A stretch of DNA of 64,000 bases from Gentiana macrophylla. Lineage: Eukaryota; Streptophyta; Magnoliopsida; Gentianales; Gentianaceae. The notes under the pieces are model-generated. The model saw only the letters and a program-made list of their open reading frames with translations, was not told where the DNA came from and searched no databases. The stretch is taken from contig CM047805.1 of NCBI GenBank assembly GCA_026214975.1, positions 65,263,383-65,327,382 of the forward strand. Reading direction: 5' to 3'. Of this stretch, positions 20,894 through 32,056 are shown piece by piece. Within the stretch, counting starts at the first letter, position 1; every line of letters starts with the position of its first letter. The translations under genes and the position numbers were made by a program.

Positions 20894-21474
20894 CTTTTGA
20901 TCGTCCCGAACAAAAAGGCGAAACCAAAATAATTAAAAACAACCATGTGTCACAAAACCGAGATAAGAAATCTGCCAACTTACATTCATAAGCAGTGCAT
21001 TAAACAATTTCCAAGTCATGAACCGGTGTGTGTGTGTGTGCAATAACCTTCAGACCACAGTAATGTAGAAAGACTCATATCATTCTAACTCATAATTTAG
21101 CTAGTATTATCAATAATGTTCGATCCTTTACGCCATTTTTTTCTTTTACATTTTTATTTTCATTGCATAGGTCAAGTCAACTGGGCAAGGTGGATCGGGA
21201 ACCGAGGTTCGTGTTTATCGGTCTTTTTTGTGCCAGGTCCTTGCGTTTTACGCTCCATTGGATTTGCTTCCCTTGCCAAAGAGAAAGAAATAGCATATAA
21301 TCATGATAATCATTTTTTCTTTCTTTTTCTCATTTTATCGGCAGGTAAACTCTCAAAAATTTATCTATCGTCACGGTTTACACTTTGATAAACTACCGAA
21401 TTCATTTTTCCTTAGCCCTTATAAGATCCACAATTTGACCTAAATGACAATAGGTGATACAAAACTCAAAAAAC
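20894..21474 (-). other. 3' noncoding region of minus-strand Gypsy, first part
   Basis: No ORF is supported. A (GT)n microsatellite lies at about 21027-21041. The region continues, after the insertion of element G, at 27552. It corresponds to the noncoding stretch after the PPT at 62456. Confidence 0.5.
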
Positions 21475-22284
21475 TGTTAGGGAGTTTATAGGATGATTAG
21501 AACAATGGTATCAAAACTTGAAATGCAAGATAACTTGATATGATCGCAGAGTCGATTTGGAAATCTTTCCTGCGAAAATTATTCGTTCCCTTGAATTGCC
21601 TCCGGGAATTAACTCGAATATAATCACGGGATAAATCTGCTTCTCTTCCAATCTTTGGCAATAAGATGAAAGAATGCTATAGAAGTTTTGTAGATATGTG
21701 TGTTTAAACTTGAGGTTTCAAGAATTTCAAAGAAAACAGAAAAATTGCTTCTCAAATTCTATTATTGTATTTTAAAATGAAGTTCCAAGTGTTCCCTTAT
21801 GTGTGTGTGATGTTATACTAATATAACATTACATACACAACTTTTCGTAATCGATTACTGAGACCAAAACCCGAAAGGATACCAGAAAAACCGACCAAAA
21901 CTGCTCCAGAACTGCATACTGGACGCCCGTTTAGAATCCTGGACGCCCGTCTGAAGCATACTGGACGGGCGTCCAGTTTCTTAAGACGCTCGTCCATCCA
22001 ACCAGGTTACATCCTGTATGTAAATCCACCCTTCAGACGCTCGTCCAGTGAACCTAGACGCCCGTCTGAAGTCAAACGCCCGTCCATATGAAATGGACGC
22101 CCGTCCAATAAGCAGAGAGAACTGGATTTTGTTCAACACTTGATCTAACACTCTCGTAAGCTTGTAAATATCAATTGTAAGCATGCACCCCGCATCTCCT
22201 AACTCATATCGATTGTTTCAAGCTTACCAAACCTCAAACTAAGTCCAATAACACTAAATCACATTGGTGATATAATCACCAACA
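21475..22284 (-). repeat. 3' LTR of G (810 bp)
   Basis: It is almost collinear with the right LTR but keeps an ~88-bp segment absent from it. It carries an array of GACGCCCGTC words and their complements at 21921-22110. The inner end borders the PPT. Confidence 0.93.
21921..22110. repeat. Array of GGACGCCCGTCC palindromic words in LTR of G
   Basis: About nine copies of GACGCCCGT, GACGCTCGT or the inverse ACGGGCGTC occur in both orientations, separated by 10-30 bp; some form the palindrome-like GGACGCCCGTCCA. The right LTR has a shortened version at about 27267-27370. Confidence 0.85.
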
Positions 22285-22298
22285 ATCATCCCCCATTT
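22285..22298 (-). promoter_or_regulatory. Polypurine tract of G
   Basis: The minus strand reads AAATGGGGGATGAT immediately before the LTR start TGTTGGTGA, the normal place for the plus-strand primer. Confidence 0.75.
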
Positions 22299-22790
22299 AG
22301 TGTAACCCTTGACTTAGTTAAAACTCTTCAACACACAACAATTCATCTTTCAATGATAATATCACGCAGATTGAATTACCATCTAGTATATTACACGTTC
22401 CAAAATATTCGAGTATTGGGGTGTGACTAAGCATTGAACCCTTTTACAATTTGAATACTTCAAAGATAATATACAAATGAATCTAAAGACAACTTTTATA
22501 GCTTGCTTGACACTCTTTATCCAGGCCTCGTGTCCATATCAATTCATGAGTATGTAGAAAGCCAACCCTAACTTTCTTGAAGCGGCCAAACTTCAAACTC
22601 ATATAGGTGAGTCTTATCAATCGTGTACCTGCAACAACACTTTTTCATAAGACTTATTAAGATATATATCAACCTCACATGCAGGTCTAGCACAAACCTT
22701 CGGGACTAAATATATGTGCCAAAACTAAGTCATCAGGCCTTCCTCATTGAATTCAGCCCCTAATGTCATATTAAGGGGGAATTGGGTATC

Positions 22791-23340
22791 CTAATGCAAA
22801 GTTTCAATGGGTTGTAGACCCATCCCGACAACCGACTTGACAAACAAGTCCTTAGCCAATGCCTTGGTCAAATGATCGGCTAAATTCTTTTGAGATCTCA
22901 CAAAAGCAACTGATATCACCCCGTGAGTGATCAACTCACGAATCGAGCTATGCCTAACTCCAATATGTCGCGACTTTCCATTGTACACTTGACTATAACA
23001 CTTAGCCAAGGTATTTTCACTATCACAATTGATAGAAATTGGTGATATTGGTTTTGGCCACAATGGAATCTCGTAAATCAAATGTTTAAGCCATTACGCC
23101 TCTAAACCGCCGAAGCCAAGGTGATGAATTTTCGATTCCATTGTCGAGTTTGCATTACATGTTTGCTTCTTGGAAGCCCATGAGATGGCACCTCCTCCAA
23201 GCGTAAACACCCAACCACTCGTTGATGAATGATTCTCATTTGATATCCAACTAGCATCCGAGTAGCCTTCTATCACCGAAGGATGTCCAACATAAGTTAA
23301 ACCAAAATTTTTGGTAAACTTAAGATACCTTAACACACGC
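22791..23340 (-). pseudogene. RNase H of Copia G, frameshifted
   Basis: Two minus-strand frames hold the domain. The first (23094-23336) has [14 protein letters not shown] and the catalytic region [20 protein letters not shown]. The second (22791-23081) has ISINCDSENTLAKC, SRHIGVRHSSIREL and ADHLTKAL. One frameshift separates RT from RNase H near 23330 and another near 23090. Otherwise the domain is well conserved. Confidence 0.9.
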
Positions 23341-24995
23341 GATTACCGCATGCCAATGAACACTACTTGGATTACTAGTATATCTACTAAGTTTTCCAAC
23401 CGCATATGCAATGTCCGGACGAGTGCTAGTCATTGCATACATTAAACATCCTATAACTCGAGCATATTCAAGTTGAGACTCCGGTTTACACGAATTCAAC
23501 TCAAATTTCTCATGAGGATCCATGGGAGTTCTTGCCGGAACAGAATTTTCACAATTGAACTTCTTTAACATTTTCTCAATGTAGTGAGATTGTGTCAAAG
23601 TAATCCCTTGGTCATTCCTTATGATTTTTATACCAAGGATAACATCCGCCTCCCCCATGTCTTTCATCGAAAAACTTGATGACAAAAATGATTTACATTG
23701 GTCAACTTGATCTTGGTTTGTACCAAAGATCAACATGTCATCGACATATAGACAAATGATTACACCATGTCCGGTTTCATCAAATTTGCTATACAAACAT
23801 TTGTCCATCTGGTTAAGCTTAAAACCATTAGACAAAACCACTTCATCAAACTTATTATGCCATTGTTTGGGAGCTTGTTTCAGTCCATACAATGATTTAA
23901 CGAGCTTACACACTTTATGCTCATTCCCGGGTATCACAAAACCCTCCGGTTGTTTCATGTAAATTTCCTCATCCAAATCCCCATTTAAGAAGGCTGTTTT
24001 AACATCCATTTGATGGATAACAAGATTGTTAATGGATGCCAAGGCAATCAACAATCTAATAGTGGAGATTCTCGCAACCGGGGCATAAGTATCAAAGTAA
24101 TCAATGCCTCCCTTTTGTCTAAAGCCTTGTATCACCAACCGGGCTTTATACCTTTCAACGGATCCATCAATTTTCATTTTTCTTTTAAAGATCCATTTGC
24201 AACCCAATGGTTTACACCCACGTGGAAGGTCCGTCAATATCCACGTATCATTGCCTAAAATGGAGTCCATCTCATCGTTAATGGCTTCCTTCCAAAAGGC
24301 AATATCCCGAGATTCCATAGCCTCTTTATACGTTCTAGGATCATCATCAATATGATAGCAATATGCATATTGAAATCCTACTTCATCTCTTGTACCCTCC
24401 ACCAAATAAGTTTGGAAATCGGGACCAAAAGATTTTTCTTTTCTTGCCCTTTTTCTTTTTCGAAGCACCAAAGGCTCATCTTGTGATTCCACACCACCAC
24501 AACTTTCACTAATTCCAATAGGAACAACATTTCTAGGCCTTGATATAGAAGAAAATCGACTTTCTTCAAAGATAGCATCCCTTGATTCAATAACGGAATG
24601 AACCGCAACCGAATCATTTGGTTCTATAACATAGAACCTATATGCCTTGGAATGCAACGCATATCCAATAAAAATGCAATCGATGCCTCTTTCCCCCAAG
24701 GTTTTAATCTTGGGATTGGGTAGTCTTACGACTGCTCTACATCCCCAAACACGCAAATAATGCAAGTTTGGCTTCTTTTTATACCAAAGCTCATATGGGG
24801 TAATAGGACTCTTTTTATTAGGAATCCTATTCAATAAATAACAAGCTGTCAACATAGCTTCTCCCCAAAAACCCTCACTCAATCCTGAGTAAGAAAGCAT
24901 AGCATTCACCATCTCTTTTAGAGTTCGATTCTTTCTTTCAGCTATGCCATTTTGTTGTGGTGTATAAGGTGTAGTTATTTCATGTATAATCCCAC
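23320..24995 (-). pseudogene. Copia G integrase C-terminus and reverse transcriptase
   Basis: A single open stretch of more than 530 codons. It opens with the integrase end (TPYTPQQNGIAERKNRTLKE, about 24975 down to 24916, upstream of the first Met at 24912). It continues through LLNRIPNKKSPITPYELWY and the chromodomain-like tail, then RT: WILTDLPRGCKPLGCKWIFK, ARLVIQGFRQ, YAPVARISTIRLL, HQMDVKTAFLNG, SLYGLKQAPKQWH and the catalytic CLYVDDMLIFG. It ends with GCLMYAMTSTRPDIAYAV. This part shows no internal stop. It would copy element RNA into cDNA. The frame is lost at both ends, so it cannot be expressed as a full Gag-Pol. Confidence 0.93.
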
Positions 24996-25865
24996 AAGAT
25001 TCAAAAATGGTGGATCAAAGTATTCTCCACCTCTATCCGCATCGAAGTTTCTTTATTTTAGTTTCAAGTTGCAATTCCACTTCGTTTTTAAACACTTTAA
25101 ACTTTTCCATTGCCTCGTCTTTTGTAAAAAGTAAGTAAACATAACAAATACGAGTGCAATCATCAATAAATGTGACAACATACTTTTTGTTTCCTAAAGA
25201 TGGAGTAGAACCAAAATCACAAAGATCACTATGAATAAGTTCCAAAATAGTAGACGACCTTTCAACACCTTTGAAAGGTTGTCTTACAATTTTAGTTAAG
25301 TTACAAGTATCACACTTATTCATAGTTGTACTACAAACAGGAATTAAGTCATTTTTAGACATTTGCAACATTCTTCTAAAATGCACATGACCTAATCTCG
25401 CATGCCACAAGTATGATTCATCAACATTAAGAGTCATAACATTCATATTAACATTATCATTCAAATCATTACGAATAATGTTAAGCATAAACATACCACC
25501 ATTTAGATAACCAAATCCTACAAATACACCATGCTTAGTTAATACATAACGAGAGGACTCATATACTTGTTTGTAGCCCTCTTTACATAAAATACTACCG
25601 GAAACCAAGTTTTTCCGGATTAAAGGAACATATAGAACATTGTTTAAAGTTACAAATTTTCCAGAACTAAATTGCAAATTTACAACGCCTTTTCCAACAA
25701 CAGCAGCTTTAGACTCGTTTCCCATATGTACAATTGATCCATCTTCAACTTTTTCATATTTTGAAAACCAGATTTATCCTTGCACACATGTCTAGTTGCT
25801 CCCGAGTCTATCCACCAACTAACATCATCATCCGCAAATAACATGCTTCGAAATCGGTGGTACAT
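24996..25865 (-). pseudogene. Copia G protease, GAG-pre-integrase and integrase core
   Basis: The protease motif is WWIDSGATRHVCKD (about 25830-25790). It is followed, after a frameshift near 25700, by the protease C-terminal half with NVLYVPLIRKNLVS, the GAG-pre-integrase motif YLWHARLGHVHFRRM, and integrase zinc ligands CDTCNLTK. The core has HSDLCDFG (first Asp) and FIDDCTRICYVY (second Asp). The DRGGEY motif with the third catalytic residue lies one frame off at about 25035-25015, and at least one further shift occurs before the 24995 stretch. All D-D-E codons are present. Confidence 0.9.
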
Positions 25866-25943
25866 AATTCAAATTCGAATTAAAACCACAATTATTATCA
25901 ATTGTACCTTGATGTTTAGGTGGTGCCGGGTCTTTCGACCCAT

Positions 25944-26796
25944 TCACCGGCCTTTACCCTTGCCACTGTTTTGCTTTCGTGAAAAATAGTCCGCCTTGAA
26001 ATGGCCTTCCTTTCCGCAATACCAACAAGTGCCTTTCGGCTTCTTGTTAGACTTTGCCTTGTTTTTGTTGTTGGAAGAATCAAACTTTCTTTTGTTGTCA
26101 TTTTTCTTAGAAGTTTCCCCAACTTCAACCATATTGATTGAAGTTGAGCCACCTGCAATGTTCTTACCGCAACCTACAACATTCTTACCACTCTCTTGCA
26201 AACGCAAACTTTCTTCTATCCTCAAATGAGAACCAAGTTCAATCAACGAAAGTTCTTCCTTCTTATGTTTCAAAGAGTTTTTAAAATCCCTCCAAGAGGG
26301 AGGCAACTTTTCAATAATGCTTGAAACACATATGGATTCATCCATAGTCATTTTATGCATAGAAAATTGACCAAACAAAGCGCAACAACTCATGATATTG
26401 ATCCATGACCGGACGAGTATCTACCATCACATATTTCATAAAATTACCAACAAGAAACTTCTTACTAGATGCATCCTCACTTACATACTTAGCCTCCAAA
26501 GTATCCCACAACTCTTTAGACGTCTCAATTTCAAGGTAAGTATCAAAAAGACTATTAGACATACCGTTAAGGATGTGACCACGGCATATATAATCATCAT
26601 TTTCCCACTTACTTTTCCTCCTTGATTCCTCCATGGTGCTGTTATCATCAATCAGAGGGCATGGCGTACTCAACACGTACACAACCTTCAATGCAGTCAA
26701 AAGAAAGTGCATTTTCATTTGCCACCTTCGAAAATCCACACTGTTGAATTGTTCCAATTTGCTGAAATTGGAAGTCATCTCCTTGATACTTGACAT
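25944..26796 (-). pseudogene. Copia G gag with defective zinc knuckle
   Basis: The ATG at 26796 lies 28 bp inside the 5' LTR, with LEQFNSVDFRRWQMKMHFLL typical of Tork-type gag (UBN2). A frameshift near 26360-26390 leads to the second half (SSIIEKLPPSWRDFKNSLKH, LGSHLRIEE). A Lys/Asn-rich stretch then precedes the knuckle CWYCGKEGHFKADY (about 26030-25985), where the last Cys is Tyr. RNA binding should be weakened. A basic tail follows. Confidence 0.9.
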
Positions 26797-26808
26797 TGTT
26801 CAAACCAC

Positions 26809-26933
26809 AATAATTTTCGCAGATTGTTAGGGAGTTTATAGGATGATTAGAACAATGGTATCAAAACTTGAAATGCAAGATAACTTGATATGATCGCAGA
26901 GTCGATTTGGAAATCTTTCCTGCGAAAATTATT
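26809..26933. repeat. 14-bp inverted repeat across the 5' LTR/leader border of G
   Basis: AATAATTTTCGCAG at 26809-26822 (leader, next to the LTR) is the exact reverse complement of CTGCGAAAATTATT at 26920-26933 (inside the LTR). In the RNA the two could form a stem of 14 pairs enclosing the LTR end. Confidence 0.85.
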
Positions 26934-27546
26934 CGTTCCCTTGAATTGCCTCCAGGAATTAACTCAAATATAATCACGGGATAAATCTGCTTCTCTTCCA
27001 ATCTTTGGCAATAAGATGAAAGAATGCTATAGAAGTTTTGTAGATATGTGTGTTTAAACTTGAGGTTTCAAGAATTTCAAAGAAAACAGAAAAATTGCTT
27101 CTCAAATTCTATTCTTGTATTTTAAAATGAAGTTCCAAGTGTTCCCTTATGTGTGTGTGATGTTATACTAATATAACATTACATACACAACCTTTCAGAA
27201 TCAGTTACCAGACCAAAACCCGAAAGGATACCAGCAAAACCGACCAAAACTGCTCCAGAACTGCATACTGGACGCCCGTTTAGAATCCTGGACGCCCGAC
27301 GCTCGTCCAGTGAACCTAGACGCCCGTCTGAAGTCAAACGCCCGTCCATATGAAATGGACGCCCGTCCAATAAGCAGCAGAATCTGGATTTTGTTCAACA
27401 CTTGATCTAACACTCTCGTAAGCTTGTAAATATCAATTGTAAGCATGCACCCCGCATCTCCTAACTCATATCGATTGTTTCAAGCTTACCAAACCTCAAA
27501 CTAAGTCCAATAACACTAAATCACATTGGTGATATAATCACCAACA
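26825..27546 (-). repeat. 5' LTR of G (722 bp)
   Basis: It matches the left LTR except for a deletion of ~88 bp within the GACGCCCGTC array (junction GGACGCCCGACGCTCGTCC at about 27290-27308) and scattered substitutions. Its right end CCAACA is followed by the TSD AAAAC. Confidence 0.93.
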
Positions 27547-28236
27547 AAAACTAGGGTCAACCATAAATCAAAATAATAATCATTTGACTACATACTGAAG
27601 ATCGTCGGTTATATGTGCTTAAAAAGGTGGTCCATGAAAAGAAAATGCGGTTAATACACTACTACTTCAAAATTAGCACAATTTTTATTCCGTTTATGAA
27701 ACAAGGATATAGTTAATTAACTTCAAATGGTCAAAGATATCATATCTTCACATTCATGTCGGGGATTACTCAAAAAGACTAAGCGGTGAAAAATGCATCG
27801 AAAAGAATCATGACATATCTAAAACTGATGATACTCGTAGTCAAAGGCTAAGTAACGTCCCCCCCCCCCACTTGATCGAAGCATTGTTCCCAATGATGAA
27901 AATATTAAAAGTAGAAAAGAAACTTAGCTACAGTTAAGCGTGGAGCGAAGTAAGGAATCTGTATCATACGTGTAGCGGGCAATCGTCAATGGAGATCCAA
28001 AAAATCTGCTGAAAATGCTAACATACAAAACAAGGCAAAGTACTTGGGAGAACACAAAATATTAAATATAAAATGGCAGTAAGAAAAAATAAAAATGCAA
28101 ACAGTTTAAGCCATCCAAAATACATAACATTTAGAAAAGAAACTACAATGTTGTCCAAAGTCAGGGAAAATTAAACTAGAAAAAAGAAAATGACAACAAC
28201 GGAAAGAAAATGCAACAAGGACTATTAAAAACTATA
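27547..28236 (-). other. 3' noncoding region of minus-strand Gypsy, second part
   Basis: Continues 20894-21474 across element G. It holds no gene. A C-tract followed by CACTTGATCGAAGCATTGTTCCCAATGA (about 27848-27895) and an AACAGTTTAAGCCA block (about 28102) are also found at 63375-63410 and 63613-63626, indicating a conserved 3' region. Confidence 0.55.
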
Positions 28237-30847
28237 CTACTCATCAGACTCATATCTCTCAAAGTCCTCGAATCCAAGAGGCCGAGCAGAAGAAGACGAA
28301 CCAGCCCCGGAAGAAGATGTTGCATGCTTAGGGGCTCTTGGGGGTGGGGTATAAGGAGAGATGTGAAGGCGTTCAATCATATAATCCATCTTGGCGTGTA
28401 ATGTCGCCATATCTCTGTACACATACTCCTGAAACTCTTGCTGAGTCCGGGATCCTACGCACACTAAGGTGTGGGGTCGTCTCATACGCCGTCCTTGTAC
28501 CATAACTGAGTCGATGTCAAGAATAGGCAGGGATCCAACTCTCTCGTCTGCCGCCATAACAAGGCACTCAACTGATGTTGCCAAAGCATCAATCATATTG
28601 CCATAAGGCAAGATGATACTCTTGGACTTAGCCGCGTCACGGATGTGGTTACGCATTAACAGACCAATGTTCACGTCCTGGTCGAGATCCAGAAAGTACA
28701 TGAGCTCAGCATGCCGGTAAGTGATTTAATCATTGTGTACGTTTGGCCAATGGTAGGAAATAACTAAACGGTGCAGCATCCGTGCACTCCAAGACAATTC
28801 GTTTGACTGACAAGTGGTGGGGAAGTCATCGGCACCAGTTTCTCTTTCGATACCATAATGTGTAGCAATAAATATCAAGCGCTCCATGGTAGTTGTGGTG
28901 AACTCGTCCTAATGAAAGGGCGCATCTTCAATGCCATAGTAATTTCCTGCAATGGAAAAATCAATAGCCACCCCTTGGATATTGGCAACATTGGATTCGG
29001 GGTAAGCCGCTACATAGGCGTAGAATTCGCAGACTATGGTTGCATTGAATGGCTCAGGAATAAGGGCCATGTCCGCTATACCGTGGTTCTGGAGAACACG
29101 TGGTACGATGTCTCCACAATCGTCTAAGTTGACGCCTCGTTCTTCATAAGAGTCAACTTTGTTATAATTTCGTATGCATTTTACCCCCTATTTGTAGCCT
29201 ATTCGATGTGATTTTGACGTAGTTAAATGGTTTTTATATGCACATTTCACCACGAGTTGAATCACGAGACGATATGACGTTTACGTCTAAAATCTCTACC
29301 TTTTTGGGTGAATTGTGTGTGTTTTATTGGCATGTGTCACGCTTGGTTTTCTTGTTTTTGTTCGTTATAGGTTTGGCATGATAGAGGGTGTGACAAGGAT
29401 CGCAATGCTACGAAAATCGTCCAAAACTTAGTTCGTGTGAGAAAATGACGCGTGGCTCAAATTCATGCGTTCAGAAAAATAAATTAGCATCCAACTTTGT
29501 CGGGTCCAATGGAGAGTGAAGCCACAGCACTTCTAGCCTTTCTTCAGTCGAATAAGAATAGAAAAAAAAAAAATATGCAAAAGCGGTGGCTGAACAAGTG
29601 AAGGTACAGAATTGGTAAAGGGGCCCAGCCAATTGGCTTTATTATCAGGAAGCATTTTAATGCTGCGGAGGCCTTTTAATTTGATTGGCCGAAAAATATC
29701 CGAGAATAATACTGGAGACGGGATCGAAATAAAAAGCCACCTAGATCAAATTTCAACACACAGTTTGCAAACCAGAATTTTATTTTCTCTGCACAAATTT
29801 TTCCTTCCATTAGAACATCTTATTTTTTTTTACCTTTTTTCGCAAATTTTCCTTTAGAGAACATCACTTTATTTCCCTTTTATTTCGCAATTGGAACACT
29901 ACGAAGTGACGATTCGATTGGTGAATTGCTTCAACATTTTTATTGGTAATTTTCTTTATATTTTTCTGATTCCTATTATGTATTTCTTGATTTATTTCGG
30001 CGATTTTATTACTATGCATAGCTAATTTTATTATAGCTAAATTATGTAATGGAACTACGAAATTAATGCCTAAACGATGATCTAGGGATGAGTAGGGCTA
30101 AAAAGTGAATCTTTTGAATTGTTGTGTCCTAAAATTTGATCTTAATGCTTGAATTAAATTGATCACATGATTCATGATTCTACACACGACCTTTATAAAT
30201 GTATTTTGCGGGGGAGTGTGCGAACTATAATTTTAGGATTGTCATGCACGAACTAGTCGAGTTATTCGCAGCCTGTTCCTTGGTAAGGTTTTTCTAGCTA
30301 AGACGTGAACTCGGTGGATCCGCAACGTCTCACAATTTTTCTTCATATTAGGTCAATCAAATCCCATAGAGGAGACTGTTGAACCGAATATAGGGTAACT
30401 AGGTTGTGGTATTAGTACCTAGGTACCAGTTTGGGAGATTGCACCCACAACACATTCATTAGAAACCATTGGTTGGTTGGTAGGGTAGGCTTGTCCCTTG
30501 TGATTCGGTAAATGTATTAAGAGTAGTGTTTCTAACCATAATTTAGCTGTTCATTTATCATACTTTTAAAGTTAGTATTTTTATCTTTTTCTAGCTATAA
30601 TTACCTACACGAATATTTGTGAGCCTAAACTAAATACTACCGTGACTGTGACACTTAACTGATTCCTCGTGGTATACGACCTTGCTCGCCGTTGTAGTAC
30701 AACCGACCCGGTACTCTGTCGGTTAAAGTTGGTTTACTATAATTTGGCCATCAGTTCTCGTGCTACTGTACGGGCATCCAAGTGATTACGAAAAGACTCG
30801 TAGATTGCCACAGAGGCAAATTGGTCGACACCAATACTTGTAGGCAT
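28237..30847 (-). pseudogene. Gypsy-associated ORF ('putative plant transposon protein'-like), split by a solo LTR
   Basis: The minus-strand reading starts near 30847 (MPTSIGVDQFASVAIYESF) and is interrupted by a 1.6-kb LTR between 30753 and 29144. It resumes with ERGVNLDDCGDIV, GVAIDFSIAGNYYGIEDAPF and, after two in-frame stops (near 28912 and 28727), INIGLLMRNHIRDAA-type and LPYGNMIDALA segments. It ends in a Ser/Pro-rich tail at 28237. The pattern (ERG-D-LD, a globular helical domain, then a Ser/Pro tail) resembles plant proteins annotated as putative plant transposon domain and found in Gypsy-type elements. That family call is from memory and moderate. Function is unknown. It lies just upstream of the 3' noncoding region and PPT, in the env position. 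Confidence 0.6.
29144..30753 (+). mobile_element. Solo LTR, Gypsy family X, plus orientation, TSD GTTCT
   Basis: The segment interrupts the minus-strand ORF. GTTCT occurs on both sides (29139-29143 and 30754-30758), and removing one copy plus the insert restores the ORF's frame. It ends TTTGGCCATCA, the inverted counterpart of TGATGGCC at 18644. The block GTACAACCGACCCGGTACT near 30690 matches the inverse of 18680-18700. It starts TCATAAGAG, which would be a mutated TG end. No PBS or PPT accompanies it, hence a solo LTR. Confidence 0.8.
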
Positions 30848-32056
30848 GGCACCGCCAAGAATTCTCTGCTGCCCTCCTTATCTCCTCGGAATTCTGGAAT
30901 CGGGTTGAAGATGCTTTGAAACAGACTCTATTTTTCAGGAAAAGTGCTGGCGCAACTGCGGCAGGTGGCTGCGCAATTGCTGGAATTAAAGTTCAGAGGA
31001 CTGGGGCCCGGAAAGACAACCTATTCTGCACTCTGATGAAAATGAACGCAACTCAAATTTTCTGGTTTGAATTTCTGGAAAGATGCAACCTTGGAGATCA
31101 ACAATGGTGGCCTGGGTTGCAATAGGGTGTTTGAGATGACAACAGGTAATTTGGGGTGATGGAAATGGTAATGTGTTGGAGGAAAAGGTGGTGGCTATGT
31201 GTATGGTGGTGGTTTGAAGTGGTGATAGTGGTAGTATGGCTGTATGGGGGGGGGGGCAAAATTTTGAAAGAATAAGATGAAATGGTGGTTTTGTTTGATG
31301 ATGATGAAGGTGTGTGGTAAAGTGTGGTTTAAATAAGGAGGATAGGTAGTGGTGAAGGTGGAAGGGTGGAGTTAGGAAGAAGTAGTGGAGTAATGCAGGT
31401 GAGAAGATTGAGGGAAATTGATTTGATTGAGGGAGAAGGGAGTTATGGGAGGTTAATATGGAAGAGGAAAGGGTGGAATAGTTGAGAAAATGGGAAGAGG
31501 GACGGCAGACTGCTATTGCCTGACACCCGTAATGGCACGTGGACTTCATGCGTTTGCATGTCCTTTCCATCTTTTTCTCAAACCTCGGGAATCGTGTCCT
31601 AAACAATCCCACAATTGTAGCAAGGGGCTGCGCAATAGCGGCTCAACTTTTCTCTTAGATTCTATCAGAATCCAAACTTGCTTCCTTCTTCATTTTTTCC
31701 TTGACTGTCATCCATACGTCATGATCCGCATAGACTAAATCCTTACCTTCCTTATGCTTTTTCTTCCGACTCTTCTAACCTATTTCACCGGGCCACCCAA
31801 CAAGTAAAAAAAACCTTCCCACCATCCTTTGACTTGCGGTCTCGGGATGCGATAGGACGAAAAAAAGCTTGTTGATTCATCTAGCTACTTTTATTGGACT
31901 CTATCTAATCTAAGGGTAAAGTGGTAGTTTTGAGTTTAAAGTCGCTAGCTCGACTTTAACTTCTAACTTCTTTCCTTATCAGACTCTCGGGCTTTTGTCT
32001 GCCTGACTTATACCCTTGATGCCTTAACCTTAGTGCTGCATCCCTTCCTCTCAATA
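30848..32056 (-). other. Gypsy internal sequence upstream of the ORF
   Basis: No reliable gene. A 208-codon minus-strand frame at 30986-31612 consists largely of His, Pro, Ser, Thr and Leu and looks like a by-product of a G/T-rich tract (31130-31490), so I do not call it. 31920-31960 encodes VKVELATLNSKLP on the minus strand, a peptide shared with 7601-7627 and 59110-59150. The segment ends abruptly at 32056, where element D begins. Confidence 0.45.

Larger units (their letters stand above)
21475..27546 (-). mobile_element. Copia retrotransposon G (Tork-like), complete with TSD
   Basis: LTRs at 21475-22284 and 26825-27546 both begin TGTTAGGGAG and end CACCAACA in plus orientation. Direct repeats AAAAC flank it at 21470-21474 and 27547-27551. 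Genes run on the minus strand: gag, protease, integrase, RT, RNase H, then a PPT next to the left LTR, which is therefore the 3' LTR. Only a handful of frameshifts break pol, so this is one of the younger insertions. It sits in the 3' noncoding region of the Gypsy element. Confidence 0.95.

Noticed and set aside
21116..21388. 90-codon plus-strand open frame (Phe-rich start)
   Set aside because: It lies in the noncoding 3' region of the Gypsy element, opposite strand, with no conserved pattern.
30986..31612. 208-codon open frame on the minus strand, His/Pro/Ser/Leu-rich
   Set aside because: It overlaps a G/T-rich low-complexity tract that is free of stops by composition; no domain or conserved pattern is visible.
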